A DNA stretch of 64,000 bases from Pontibacter harenae (GTDB lineage Bacteria; Bacteroidota; Bacteroidia; Cytophagales; Hymenobacteraceae): positions 1 to 64,000 of the forward strand of contig NZ_JAJJWH010000021.1 of assembly GCF_020907245.1 (NCBI RefSeq), written 5' to 3'. Each line of letters begins with the position of its first letter. Within the stretch, counting starts at the first letter, position 1. Made by a program: the position numbers and the translations under genes. The notes beneath the pieces are model-generated. The model was not told the DNA's origin and ran no database searches. It worked only from the letters and a program-made list of their open reading frames with translations. Positions 26,838-35,762 of the stretch are shown here, piece after piece.

Positions 26838-27401
26838 CTATTTCCGTTTCTCAAACTCCTGCCACGTCATATTCTTGTGGTGGTTTTCGCCGAAATAGGA
26901 GAGGATTTTTGAAAACATTTTTGCATCGAGATAGCCTGGTACGGGTGTTAGCATTTTCATCTCCTCGTCTAAATACACAGTTGTCGGGAAGCTCATTTGG
27001 CCGTTGAGCAGAGCTACTGCCAACTCGTGGGCTTTGTACTCAGGGTTATACTTGTAGGTATGGCCGTTTAGCGTAATCGGTTTCTGACCTTCGGCATCAA
27101 GTTTAACAGCATAGTAATTCATATTCACATAGGCAGCCACAGCGGGATCAGAGAAAGTAGATTTATCCATCTTCTTACACCAACCACACCAGTCTGTATA
27201 AACATCAATAATCATTTTGCGTGGAGACTGCTTTTGCTTGGCGGCAGCTTCTTCTATGGTCAGCCATTTTATGCTTTCAGCAGGTTTTGCAGTTGGTCTT
27301 ACAGCTTTATTGTTGCTCGGTTCAGGAGTGATGTGCAATAGTGTAAAGCTACTGATGCCGAAGAAAATTGCTAAAAAGGGTAGAAGAAATCTGTTTTTCA
27401 T
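26838..27401 (-). CDS. Secreted thioredoxin-like protein
   Basis: A 187-aa protein with an N-terminal hydrophobic signal or anchor (FLLPFLAIFFGISSFTLL) and a thioredoxin fold. The redox motif CGWC is at residues 72-75 in VYTDWCGWCKKMD, the form seen in the Thioredoxin_7/DUF255-like group. It should act in the periplasm as a disulfide reductase or relay. A cis-Pro segment (SFPTTVYLD) is present. The partner is unknown. It stands alone on the minus strand between mnmE and the metal-transport operon. Confidence 0.85.
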   Translation of the reverse strand: MKNRFLLPFLAIFFGISSFTLLHITPEPSNNKAVRPTAKPAESIKWLTIEEAAAKQKQSPRKMIIDVYTDWCGWCKKMDKSTFSDPAVAAYVNMNYYAVKLDAEGQKPITLNGHTYKYNPEYKAHELAVALLNGQMSFPTTVYLDEEMKMLTPVPGYLDAKMFSKILSYFGENHHKNMTWQEFEKRK

Positions 27402-27679
27402 GAATAAGAAAGCTTAAACTCTAAACGAATTGAGTGCAGATGTATGTATAGTTTTTTGATAATTGTACTGCATGTGTACCAGAACATGTAGCAACAAGTA
27501 TAGATTCCTATAGTTTGAGGGTTGTTTCCTTGATACAAAATAATTACTCGCGTAATTGTCTCTCATAAATTTCTGCATCTACAAAAGGCCTCTGTAGTGT
27601 TTTAAATCTTTAAGCATATACCAAATACAAAACTTTTGCTAGCGTTCAAGTTTGAATTACCACAAGAACTTTAAAACTG

Positions 27680-28558
27680 CTAAAGCTGCACGGGCTGTAC
27701 CTGTTTTCTTCTTAATAGCAGCCCACGGGAAGGAGAGAAGAAAAGAGCTAGCATAAACTCTAAGCCAGTTACAGTAGCGATGGCACCTGCAATAGAACCG
27801 TCTAGCCAAACGGCAAGGTAATATCCTGCCACAGAAGCTAGTATGCCCAATCCTACTGATAGCAAAAGCATCTGCCTGAAATCATCAGTAAGGAGGTAGG
27901 CGGTAGCAGGCGGAGCCACCAAAAATGCTACCACCAGAATGGCGCCCACTGACTCAAAAGAGGCGACCGTCGTCAGCGATACCGCACCCATTAGGGCATA
28001 GTACCAGGCAGTGGTGGAAAGCCCTATTGCGGCTGCATAACCTGGGTCAAAGGCGGTCAGGAAAAGCTCTTTATAGCCTACGAAGATGAAGGCAGTAATC
28101 AGAAGCGCCACTACACTCAGGGTCCAAATGGTACGTGGGCCGAAGTTATAGCCACTATCAGTCAGCCAGATATCCAACGGTACATAGGCTATTTCGCCAT
28201 ACAGCACGCAATCCTGGTCGAGGTCTACCTGCCCTGCAAAAACAGACAGTAAGATAATTCCGATGGCAAAAAGCCAGGTAAAGGTAACCCCGATGGCCGC
28301 ATCGGATTGAACGCGGGCGTAGCGGTGGAAAAATTCGATCAGGAATGTTGTGAGTAGCCCAAGCGTACCCGCACCAATCAGCATTGGCACCGACTCACGC
28401 GATCCTGTTACAAGAAAGGCGATGACAATCCCAGGCAAGACTGCATGTGAAATAGCATCGCCTACCATGGCCATTTTCCGAAGTATTAAATAACAGCCCA
28501 ATAAGCTACAGCAAGTAGCTACTAGTGAACCTGTGAGTATGATCCAGAATGCATTCAT
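27680..28558 (-). CDS. Metal ABC transporter permease (Mn/Zn/Fe type)
   Basis: A 292-aa membrane permease of the ABC-3 family. The start is the ATG at 28558 (MNAFWIILTGSLVATCCSLLGCYLIL). The open frame runs further upstream, but the extra 89 residues are proline- and arginine-rich, overlap the next gene and are not membrane-like. The body has about eight or nine hydrophobic segments, with the family blocks RKMAMVGDAISHAVLPG and SFESVGAILVVAFLVAPPATAYLL. It is the last gene of the five-gene metal-uptake operon, 47 bp after the other permease, and the two probably form a heterodimer. Confidence 0.9.
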   Translation of the reverse strand: MNAFWIILTGSLVATCCSLLGCYLILRKMAMVGDAISHAVLPGIVIAFLVTGSRESVPMLIGAGTLGLLTTFLIEFFHRYARVQSDAAIGVTFTWLFAIGIILLSVFAGQVDLDQDCVLYGEIAYVPLDIWLTDSGYNFGPRTIWTLSVVALLITAFIFVGYKELFLTAFDPGYAAAIGLSTTAWYYALMGAVSLTTVASFESVGAILVVAFLVAPPATAYLLTDDFRQMLLLSVGLGILASVAGYYLAVWLDGSIAGAIATVTGLEFMLALFFSPSRGLLLRRKQVQPVQL

Positions 28559-28605
28559 GTTTGTTTTAGCCGTTAAGTTTAAGACGCTAGCCTTGTCATG
28601 GCTCC

Positions 28606-29889
28606 TTATGGAATTTTTGCGCTGTGCGGGTCCAGTTGCGGGTAGTTCAGTTCTTCCATCAGCTTCTGTTCCAGGTCTGGTGTTATAATATGTTCGATGG
28701 TTTCTGCATCTTCGTGAACGTGGTCGGAGGCAAGGTTCAGGTATTGTGTGAGGTACAGCTCCCAGAGCCTGTGTAGCCGTACCACACGCCGCCCCCGCTT
28801 TTGGCCTTGGGTTGTCAGTCGCCAACCTTCTTTCGATTTTTCTACATAGCCCTGTCGCCTTAGTTTGTCCAGCCCCGTACGGGCCTGATCTTTCGGAATA
28901 TTGCGGCGCTCTAACAGGTTTGGCAAACTTCGTGGTGAAAAGAAATCCTGCTTTTGCTCTCCTAAATGGTACAGCAGTTTTAGCAGGTTCTCTTCCAGAA
29001 TGAGCCTTCTGTTACGCCGTTGCCGGGCAATGCGCGAAAACCAACCTTTCTTGGGTGCAAAAGAAAAAGAGGCTATCGCAATCATAGAAACGATCAGCAC
29101 TATCCAGGGGCCTGTGGGCATGGCTGGAGCGGTATAAGAAACAAATGCACCTGCTACCCCTGAAAAAGCACCTATTAAGGCTGCAATTACGAGCATGAGC
29201 TTAAGCTTATCGGTCCAAAAGCGGGCAGCGGCGGCAGGCGTTATAAGCATGGCAGCCATTAACACAACACCAACAGCCTGTATACCTACCACTACAGCTA
29301 AAACCGTGAGTGTAGTTAAAAGCAGCTCCAGGGTTCTTACCGGAAAGCCTATTGTTTTGGCATAGGCCTGGTCGAAGCACAGTAGCATGAGCTCTTTGTA
29401 AAAAACAAGGGTGGTCACAAGCAGCAACACGGCCACTATGCTAAACGTAATGAGGTCTTCGCCGACCAGCGAGGCAGCCTTGCCAAAAAGAAACTTGTCT
29501 AAGCCGCTTTGCGATGCGTTGCCCGAATGCTGAATGGAGGTAAGCAGAAGTATACCGATGCCGAAAAATACAGATAGTACCAGGCCAATGGCAGTATCTT
29601 CTTTTATGCGGGAGCGCGAGGTTATAAAATCAATTACAATAAGCGAAAACCAGCCTGTGACAAAGGCTCCAAGTAAAAGTATAAGTGGGTTTTTTGTTCC
29701 TGAAAGTATAAATGCAAGGCACACACCAGGCAAGACAGCATGCGCCACGGCATCGCCTACCAGGGCTCTTTTACGTAGCAGCGTAAAGCAACCCACTACA
29801 GCCGAACTGCTGGCAAGCAATACCGAGCCAAGCGTTACGTAACGCACATTGGCATCTGCAAACGAGAAGAATTCCAAAAATTGGTTCAT
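28606..29889 (-). CDS. Metal ABC permease fused to a DtxR/MntR-like C-terminal domain
   Basis: A 427-aa fusion. Residues 1 to about 280 are an ABC-3 permease (LRKRALVGDAVAHAVLPGVCLAF, VGIQAVGVVLMAAMLITPAAAARF). Residues about 300-427 look like a metalloregulator. They have a winged helix (ARTGLDKLRRQGYVEKSKEGWRLT) and the DtxR-type metal-binding dimer region (VVRLHRLWELYLTQYL, HEDAETIEHIITPDLEQKL, LDPHSAKIP). The soluble part would lie in the cytoplasm and could sense metal to gate transport. A separate MntR is encoded at the head of the same operon. The fusion seems genuine, since the frame is continuous and both parts are complete. Confidence 0.9.
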   Translation of the reverse strand: MNQFLEFFSFADANVRYVTLGSVLLASSSAVVGCFTLLRKRALVGDAVAHAVLPGVCLAFILSGTKNPLILLLGAFVTGWFSLIVIDFITSRSRIKEDTAIGLVLSVFFGIGILLLTSIQHSGNASQSGLDKFLFGKAASLVGEDLITFSIVAVLLLVTTLVFYKELMLLCFDQAYAKTIGFPVRTLELLLTTLTVLAVVVGIQAVGVVLMAAMLITPAAAARFWTDKLKLMLVIAALIGAFSGVAGAFVSYTAPAMPTGPWIVLIVSMIAIASFSFAPKKGWFSRIARQRRNRRLILEENLLKLLYHLGEQKQDFFSPRSLPNLLERRNIPKDQARTGLDKLRRQGYVEKSKEGWRLTTQGQKRGRRVVRLHRLWELYLTQYLNLASDHVHEDAETIEHIITPDLEQKLMEELNYPQLDPHSAKIP

Positions 29890-30029
29890 ACTTTTATAAA
29901 GTTCAGCGGTAAATACATCAGGTTTTTACCTTTACTTATGCTTTCTTTTGGTATGACAACTGTATGCCTGCATAGTAACTATAAAAAGCTTTTCAGTATG
30001 TAAGAGTGCTGTATCTGTTTTTTACAAGC

Positions 30030-30821
30030 CTACTTTTTTTCCCTGGCAGGAAACTGCTGTTTCCGCAGCAGATCTCCTACTTTTGTTAGTACGGTAAGGC
30101 GGCCACCATACGTATGCTCCAGCAACTCCTGTGTCAGCACCTTTTCTGTGGGGCCAGAAGCTACCAGCCGCATATTTAGGAGCACTACCCAATCGAAATA
30201 TTCCGCTGCAGATTGCAGGTCGTGGTGCACCACCACGACAGTTTTGCCTTGTTCGCGCATGGTGCGTAGCAGTTCTATAATGGCTGTCTCGGTGGCAATG
30301 TCTACTCCTGCAAAAGGCTCATCCATAAAATAGATGTCGGCGTTTTGGGCTAGTGCTCTCGCTAAAAATACCCTTTGCTGCTGCCCTCCCGAAAGCTGGG
30401 AAATCTGGCGCTTGGCAAAAGCCTGCATGTTTACCTTTTCCAGTGCTTCCATGGCGGCATCTTTATCTGCTTTGCGGGGTCTGCTGAAAAGCCCCAGTTT
30501 GCCGTAGCGCCCCATCAGAACCACGTCAAAAACGGAAGCGGGGAAATCCCAGTCTACGGACTCGCGCTGCGGTACGTAACTGATACGGTTACGCACCTCC
30601 TCAATTGGCTTGCCGAAAATACGTACGTAGCCGCTGCCCGCAGACAGCAGGTCCATCACTGCTTTGATTAAGGTGGATTTTCCTGCACCGTTAGGACCTA
30701 TAACACCTACTAGCGACCCTGCAGGCAAGGTTAGGTCTACGCCCCAAAGCACTGGCTTTCGGTCGTAACTCACAGTGAGGTCGTGTACTTCTACTACTGG
30801 GTTTTCTACGTGGAGTATCAT
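30030..30821 (-). CDS. Metal ABC transporter ATP-binding protein
   Basis: A 263-aa ABC ATPase. Walker A is GPNGAGKST, the Q-loop region is [13 protein letters not shown], the signature is LSGGQQQR, Walker B is IYFMDEPF, and the H-loop is VVVVHHD. The YVPQR...DWDFP block is typical of Mn/Zn/Fe ABC systems. It is 11 bp downstream of the substrate-binding lipoprotein gene and energises the two permeases encoded after it. Confidence 0.93.
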   Translation of the reverse strand: MILHVENPVVEVHDLTVSYDRKPVLWGVDLTLPAGSLVGVIGPNGAGKSTLIKAVMDLLSAGSGYVRIFGKPIEEVRNRISYVPQRESVDWDFPASVFDVVLMGRYGKLGLFSRPRKADKDAAMEALEKVNMQAFAKRQISQLSGGQQQRVFLARALAQNADIYFMDEPFAGVDIATETAIIELLRTMREQGKTVVVVHHDLQSAAEYFDWVVLLNMRLVASGPTEKVLTQELLEHTYGGRLTVLTKVGDLLRKQQFPAREKK

Positions 30822-30832
30822 GTTGTACTGTG

Positions 30833-31777
30833 TTAATTCAAAGCCGATACAATGTTGCTTACATTATGCCTCACCATACCGGTGTAGGTGCCTTCAGGAG
30901 TACCATCCTCGCCTAAGGCATCGGAGAATAATGTGCCGCCGATCTTTACTTGGTGCCCTCTTTGTTGGCTTCCAATCACCACGGCTTCTATTGCCCTGGG
31001 AGATACAGATGACTCTACAAAAACAGCTCTTATCTTATGCTTCACTATAAAGCTCACCAGCTCCGAGACATCCTGAAGACCAAACTCAGAAACTGTGGAA
31101 ATACCCTGCAGCCCCACTACCTGTATGTTATAGGCATCTCCGAAGTAGCCAAATGCATCATGCGCTGTAATCAGGATGCGCTGCTGCGCTGGAATTGTTT
31201 GGATGCGCTGCTTTACTTCGGTGTCAAGGGCTCGTAATGTTTCTAAATACTTTTGGGTGTTTTGCCTGTAAGACTCCTGGTGCTGCGGGTCTTTCTGTTG
31301 CACCGTCTGGCTCACGTGCTGTACCACCAGTTGCCAAAGCGCCACATCGAACCATACGTGCGGGTCGAAGCTGTTCTGAAACTGGGGCGACTTACGCAGC
31401 CTGTCTTGCGGTATGCCTTCTGCGGCGGCCACAACGGTTTTAAACCGCCCGAGCTTGGCCATTACTTCGCCCATTTTACCCTCCAGATGCAGTCCGTTGT
31501 AAATGATCAGGTCTGCGTCTGTAAGCTTTTGCAGATCGCCCTGAGTGGCCTTGTACAGGTGTGGGTCTACACCGCTACCCATTATCGCTTCTACATCTGC
31601 TGCATCACCTACAATGTTTTGCACGGCATCTTTCAAAATGCCTGTGGTTGTTACAATCTGCAAACGCTCTCCTGGCTGTATGGGGCCTTTGCTTATAGTT
31701 TGCTTGCAGGAGCTAGTAAACAAGAGCAGGGGCAGAGCCAACAGCAGGAACAAGGCTTTTTGTAGCGGAGACATCAT
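30833..31777 (-). CDS. Metal-binding lipoprotein of ABC uptake system (ZnuA/MntA-type)
   Basis: A 314-aa solute-binding protein of cluster A-I. The signal peptide ends at lipobox FTSSC, near residue 24. The usual metal ligands appear as His in VDPHLYK, His in FDPHVWFD and His in [11 protein letters not shown], with a late acidic ligand in the [15 protein letters not shown] region. There is no His-rich loop of the kind common in zinc-specific ZnuA, which leans to manganese or iron. The start overlaps no neighbour, and mntR ends only 3 bp upstream. Metal preference cannot be settled by sequence alone. Confidence 0.9.
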   Translation of the reverse strand: MMSPLQKALFLLLALPLLLFTSSCKQTISKGPIQPGERLQIVTTTGILKDAVQNIVGDAADVEAIMGSGVDPHLYKATQGDLQKLTDADLIIYNGLHLEGKMGEVMAKLGRFKTVVAAAEGIPQDRLRKSPQFQNSFDPHVWFDVALWQLVVQHVSQTVQQKDPQHQESYRQNTQKYLETLRALDTEVKQRIQTIPAQQRILITAHDAFGYFGDAYNIQVVGLQGISTVSEFGLQDVSELVSFIVKHKIRAVFVESSVSPRAIEAVVIGSQQRGHQVKIGGTLFSDALGEDGTPEGTYTGMVRHNVSNIVSALN

Positions 31778-31780
31778 ACC

Positions 31781-32437
31781 TTAAGCTGATAAGAATATGT
31801 TCTTAGAAACCTCGCTCGAAATCAACACCACCTTATCGTCTTCCAGGTTTATTTCCAATGATTTATCATAAGGTATCTTGTCGAGCACTTTAATTCTGGA
31901 GCCAAGCGCTATGCCCATTTTGTCAAGATACTGCAGAAAGAGGGGCTGGGAATCGTTTACACCAACTACCACACCAGCATCGTTGATTTCCATTTCGGCC
32001 AGTAACTTTTGCTTTTTTAGCTTTATTTCACCTGTGCTGGAGGGTATAGGGTCGCCGTGCGGATCGAACTTAGGGAAACCTAAGAACTCATCCAATCGGT
32101 TTGTCAGCAGCTCAGAATTAACGTGCTCTAATTCTTCTGCCACCTCATGCACTTCATCCCAGTTAAACTGTAGCTTCTGTACCAGAAATACCTCCCATAA
32201 ACGGTGCTTGCGGATAATCTGTAGGGCTACGTGCGTACCCTGCTCCGTTAGCGAAACTCCTTTGTACTTAACATAATTTACCAACTGCTTATTGCTAAGC
32301 TTTCGGAGCATGTCTGTTACCGAGGCAGCCTTGGTTTCTAAAATATCCGCAATGGCATTGGTATTTACCTCCTGTGTGCCATTGGCCGACAGTTTGTAAA
32401 TTGCTTTGATGTAATTCTCTTCTGTAAAGCTGTGCAC
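31781..32437 (-). CDS. mntR: DtxR/MntR-family metal-dependent transcriptional repressor
   Basis: A 218-aa regulator starting HSFTEENYIKAIYKL. The N-terminal winged helix (TNAIADILETKAASVTDMLRKL) is followed by the metal-binding dimer domain (IIRKHRLWEVFLVQKL, FPKFDPHGDPIP) and a C-terminal FeoA/SH3-like domain (about 150-218). It heads the metal-uptake operon and is expected to repress it when manganese or iron is replete. The close spacing to the binding-protein gene (3 bp) means autoregulation. The identity as MntR rather than an iron-sensing DtxR is inferred from the partner transporter. Confidence 0.9.
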   Translation of the reverse strand: MHSFTEENYIKAIYKLSANGTQEVNTNAIADILETKAASVTDMLRKLSNKQLVNYVKYKGVSLTEQGTHVALQIIRKHRLWEVFLVQKLQFNWDEVHEVAEELEHVNSELLTNRLDEFLGFPKFDPHGDPIPSSTGEIKLKKQKLLAEMEINDAGVVVGVNDSQPLFLQYLDKMGIALGSRIKVLDKIPYDKSLEINLEDDKVVLISSEVSKNIFLSA

Positions 32438-32466
32438 AAATTTTACTTTTGAATGATTGACTAATA

Positions 32467-32547
32467 GAATGGCTGAATAATGAAACTTGAATAGGAGGTA
32501 TAGAGGTAAGTTCGTCTATCATTCATCTATTCAATATTCAGCCATTC
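32467..32547. repeat. Imperfect inverted repeat, 18-bp stem, downstream of fabH
   Basis: GAATGGCTGAATA (32467-32479) pairs with TATTCAGCCATTC (32535-32547). After one mismatch TGAA pairs with TTCA, giving an 18-bp stem with a loop of about 45 bases. The loop has further ATTCA/TGAAT repeats. It separates fabH (ending 32558) from mntR and may serve as the fabH 3' hairpin, though no T-run follows. Confidence 0.5.
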
Positions 32548-32557
32548 AATACTTGTC

Positions 32558-33556
32558 TTACCACCTGATGAGGGCAGAGGCCCAGGTAAAGCCACTACCA
32601 AAGGCTGCCAGACAAACTAGGTCCCCGTCCTTTATGCGTCCTTCTTCCACGGCTTCAGAAAGGGCAATTGGCACAGAGGCAGCCGTTGTGTTGCCATACT
32701 TATGGATGTTGCTCATCACCTTGTCGGCAGGCAAACCCATCTTCTGCTGGATATAGGACGTAATGCGTAGGTTTGCCTGGTGCGGTACCAGCATATCTAT
32801 GTCTGATGCTTGGTAGCCGTTTTTTTGCAGCGCTTCTTGTATTACCTCTGGGAAACGACTAACGGCATGTTTGAAAACCAAATTACCGTTCATTTGTGGG
32901 TAGATAGATTCACTATCAAGCATTTCGTGCGTAAGACGGGCATTTTTATTACTGCCGGGGTCTAGCACGGCCAGTTCCTCTGCAAACTCTCCGTCGGCAT
33001 GTAAGTGTGTAGAAAGTATGCCTTTATCATTGCTTTCGGAAGGGGAGAGGACCACTGCGCCAGCACCATCACCAAAAATAACAGAAACACCTCGACCGCG
33101 TGTCGAGAAGTCGAGTCCGCTTGAGTGAATTTCGGAGCCTACGACCAAAACATGGTTGTACATGCCTGTCTTTATAAATTGGTCGGCTATAGACAGGGCA
33201 TAGACAAAGCCAGAGCACTGGTTTCTTATATCAAGTGCAGGAATTTCTTTTATGCCTAACTCGCGCTGTAATAGCACACCAGAGCCTGGGAAAAAATAAT
33301 CGGGACTCAGGGTAGCAAAAACAATCATATCCAGGTCACTGGCTTCTATCCCAGCTGCTTTTATAGCTTTTCTGGCGGCCTGTGCTCCCATGTTAGAGGT
33401 AGTATCTATACCTTCCTGAAAGTACCGTCTTTCTACTATACCTGTTCGCTCACGAATCCATTCATCCGATGTGTCCATTAGCTTTTCCAAGTCTTTGTTA
33501 CTTACTACTCTCTCAGGCACATAGTGGCCTACACCAGCAATTCTTGAGTTCCGCAT
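32558..33556 (-). CDS. fabH: 3-oxoacyl-ACP synthase III (FabH)
   Basis: A 332-aa KAS III enzyme that starts fatty acid synthesis by joining acetyl-CoA (or branched acyl-CoA) to malonyl-ACP. The catalytic triad is visible: Cys114 in RNQCSGFVYAL, His in VPHQANLRI (about residue 258) and Asn in KYGNTTAASVP. The N-terminal block TSDEWIRERTGIVERR is family-typical. Length is normal. It is monocistronic on the minus strand, away from other fab genes, so it may be one of several KAS III copies in the genome. Confidence 0.95.
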   Translation of the reverse strand: MRNSRIAGVGHYVPERVVSNKDLEKLMDTSDEWIRERTGIVERRYFQEGIDTTSNMGAQAARKAIKAAGIEASDLDMIVFATLSPDYFFPGSGVLLQRELGIKEIPALDIRNQCSGFVYALSIADQFIKTGMYNHVLVVGSEIHSSGLDFSTRGRGVSVIFGDGAGAVVLSPSESNDKGILSTHLHADGEFAEELAVLDPGSNKNARLTHEMLDSESIYPQMNGNLVFKHAVSRFPEVIQEALQKNGYQASDIDMLVPHQANLRITSYIQQKMGLPADKVMSNIHKYGNTTAASVPIALSEAVEEGRIKDGDLVCLAAFGSGFTWASALIRW

Positions 33557-33634
33557 TTTAGTTTGTCTTAATCAGTTGCTAATATACTAGTATTTTATTT
33601 TTAGGTTTATCTAAAAATAGATTTTTATTTGTAT

Positions 33635-34759
33635 TTAAAGTAGTGATGCTACAATAGGCAAAAGTTTGTCTTCTTCAGATTGCCAGTATAAATCGTTCGA
33701 TATGCCAGCTTTATAAAAGACTTGTTGCTCCAGTTGATTTAGCATTTCTTTTGCATCTGCTTGTCTAAAATTAATAGATACACCTGCTTGGTATCTTTTT
33801 ACCATGTTATGCCACAGTGGGTTTTGCTGCACTACCAGCGGAAGGGCATGGGCCATGTACTCATAAAGTTTTGTAGGAATGCAGCGAAATGTGCTGGGGT
33901 TAGGCTGGTAAGGCAACAAACCAACATCACTATGCTGAATCTGCTCCAGTATCTGTTGGTGAGGCACAAGCTTATCACCTCCTATAAGGGTTATATAATT
34001 TTTGTCTTGTATAAGCTGCTTGAGGTGTTGGAGTGTGCTGCTGCGTGCGCAATAGCCGATAATAGTAAGCGTAATACCTGCGTGAACTTTGTGTAAGGCC
34101 GAGGCAAACTCCACTGCTTCGAATATTCCGTAAATTTCGGCAATGGTACCTGAGTATAGCAGTTTGATAGCGGCTGGATTAACGGCAACTGGTGTAGAAG
34201 GCGGAGTATAGTTTGTAGCAGCTTTATACTTGTTCTCTAACAATGTATACTTGTTGCCAAGGAAAGTAAGTTCCTGCAAATAACTTTTCTCCGCTACCAG
34301 AAAATGATCGACAGACGGAACTACAAACTTTTCTATGCTTCCCACGCCCCTAGCTAAAACCCGTTTTGCCAGTGGTTTGTAGTTGTTCTGTTCTTTCAGG
34401 TTTAAGGTATAGTTCTCCTGTATGTCGTAAACCAGTTTGCACTTTGAAGAGCGTGCGTAAAGGTAAGAGGTTAGCAACAGTTCGTGCGTGCCCACGATTA
34501 TCAGATGAGGCTTTAGCTGTTTTAAGAGACGGTAAAACGTAACCTGTGCCTGTGCTCGTCCGAAACCCAGGCGCTTAAAATTGAAGACGGGGTGAAAAAA
34601 AATATTGGCAGGGGCAGAAGTGGGAGCAGGGGCATCAAAACCAGCAACATGTATGTGCGTGTGCGGAAGTTTGCTCAACGACAATCCCATTTTTTCATAC
34701 ATGCGGGTGTCGTTTATAGGCTTTAGTAGCGAGGCAATTAGGATTCTCTTTTCAGACAT
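33635..34759 (-). CDS. Glycosyltransferase, GT4-like
   Basis: A 374-aa protein with a GT-B layout. The N-terminal half contains a Rossmann-like segment (LKPHLIIVGTHELLLTSYL) and the C-terminal half the nucleotide-sugar part (AIKLLYSGTIAEIYGIFEAVEFA, then IPTKLYEYMAHALPLVV). The KLYEYMA helix with nearby acidic residues is a GT4-type donor site. It probably works at the cytoplasmic membrane in polysaccharide or glycoconjugate assembly. The acceptor and donor are unknown. It is divergent from dapD, with 49 bp between start codons. Confidence 0.85.
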   Translation of the reverse strand: MSEKRILIASLLKPINDTRMYEKMGLSLSKLPHTHIHVAGFDAPAPTSAPANIFFHPVFNFKRLGFGRAQAQVTFYRLLKQLKPHLIIVGTHELLLTSYLYARSSKCKLVYDIQENYTLNLKEQNNYKPLAKRVLARGVGSIEKFVVPSVDHFLVAEKSYLQELTFLGNKYTLLENKYKAATNYTPPSTPVAVNPAAIKLLYSGTIAEIYGIFEAVEFASALHKVHAGITLTIIGYCARSSTLQHLKQLIQDKNYITLIGGDKLVPHQQILEQIQHSDVGLLPYQPNPSTFRCIPTKLYEYMAHALPLVVQQNPLWHNMVKRYQAGVSINFRQADAKEMLNQLEQQVFYKAGISNDLYWQSEEDKLLPIVASLL

Positions 34760-34773
34760 CGTCTAAATTTAAT

Positions 34774-34781
34774 ACTTTTGC
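34774..34781 (+). promoter_or_regulatory. dapD promoter -7 box
   Basis: TACTTTTG matches TAnnTTTG, 27 bp before the dapD ATG, in the 49-bp gap shared with the divergent glycosyltransferase gene. Confidence 0.55.
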
Positions 34782-34808
34782 ACATATTCCTAATCAATAC
34801 AAGTTAAA

Positions 34809-35621
34809 ATGGAGCTAAGACAAATAATAGAGCAGGCTTGGGATAACCGTGAGCTGTTGCAAGAAAGTGATACTGTAGAAGCTATTCGTGCCGTAATCGA
34901 AGACCTGGATAAAGGTAATATTCGTGTGGCTGAGCCAAATGGCGATGAGTGGCAGGTAAATGAGTGGGTGAAGAAAGCCGTGCTAATGTACTTCCCTATT
35001 CAGGCGATGAAAACGATTGAGGTAGGACCTTTTGAGTTTCACGACAAGATTGCTTTGAAGCGTAACTACGCACAGCTGGGTGTGCGTGTAGTTCCTCATG
35101 CGGTGGCACGTTATGGCGCGTTTCTGGCCAAAGGTGTTATCATGATGCCGTCTTATGTAAACATCGGTGCTTATGTAGATTCTGGCACGATGGTAGATAC
35201 TTGGGCAACCGTAGGAAGCTGTGCACAAGTAGGTAAAAATGTGCACCTGAGTGGTGGTGTTGGCCTTGGTGGTGTGCTGGAGCCAGTACAGGCTGCTCCT
35301 GTTATTATAGAAGATGGTGCCTTTATAGGTTCCAGAAGTATATTGGTTGAAGGTTGCCGCATTGGAAAAGAAGCAGTAATTGGCGCTGGTGTTACTATTA
35401 CAGGTAGCTCTAAGATTATTGATGTAACTGGCAGCGAGCCGAAAGAATATAAAGGCTATGTGCCGCCTCGTGCAGTGGTTATACCTGGTTCTTATACCAA
35501 GAAATTCCCTGCAGGTGATTTCCAGGTGCCTTGTGCCCTCATCATCGGACAGCGTAAGGAAAGCACGGACTTGAAAACATCTTTAAATGATGCTTTAAGA
35601 GATAACGCTGTAGCGGTATAG
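34809..35621 (+). CDS. dapD: 2,3,4,5-tetrahydropyridine-2,6-dicarboxylate N-succinyltransferase
   Basis: A 270-aa enzyme of normal DapD length. It succinylates tetrahydrodipicolinate in the lysine and meso-diaminopimelate pathway that feeds peptidoglycan. The N-terminal helical domain (IEQAWDNRELL) is followed by the left-handed beta-helix of hexapeptide repeats (GAYVDSGTMVDTWATVGSCAQVGKNVHLSGG). It also has GVLEPVQAAPVIIEDGAFIGSRS and RAVVIPGSYTKKFPAG. A promoter box and a strong terminator flank it, so it is a single-gene transcript. Confidence 0.96.
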   Translation: MELRQIIEQAWDNRELLQESDTVEAIRAVIEDLDKGNIRVAEPNGDEWQVNEWVKKAVLMYFPIQAMKTIEVGPFEFHDKIALKRNYAQLGVRVVPHAVARYGAFLAKGVIMMPSYVNIGAYVDSGTMVDTWATVGSCAQVGKNVHLSGGVGLGGVLEPVQAAPVIIEDGAFIGSRSILVEGCRIGKEAVIGAGVTITGSSKIIDVTGSEPKEYKGYVPPRAVVIPGSYTKKFPAGDFQVPCALIIGQRKESTDLKTSLNDALRDNAVAV

Positions 35622-35649
35622 TTTTCGTTCTTCGTTAATCATTTTTCGC

Positions 35650-35686
35650 AAAGAGGCCCTGCTGAATTACCAGCAGGGCCTCTTTT
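35650..35686 (+). terminator. dapD terminator
   Basis: AAAGAGGCCCTGCTG (35650-35664) and CAGCAGGGCCTCTTT (35671-35685) form a 15-bp perfect stem with a six-base loop, ending in T bases. It lies 28 bases after the dapD stop codon. Confidence 0.9.
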
Positions 35687-35762
35687 GTTAGCTTCAACTC
35701 TTTAAAGTAGATGTTGTGCTGTTGTGCCAAATAACGGACAACGATTAACTAGTAACGAGAAA

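Noticed and set aside
28559..28825. 89-residue N-terminal extension of the second metal permease
   Set aside because: Pro/Arg-rich, non-membrane, and it overlaps the preceding gene; the ATG at 28558 starts a proper permease.
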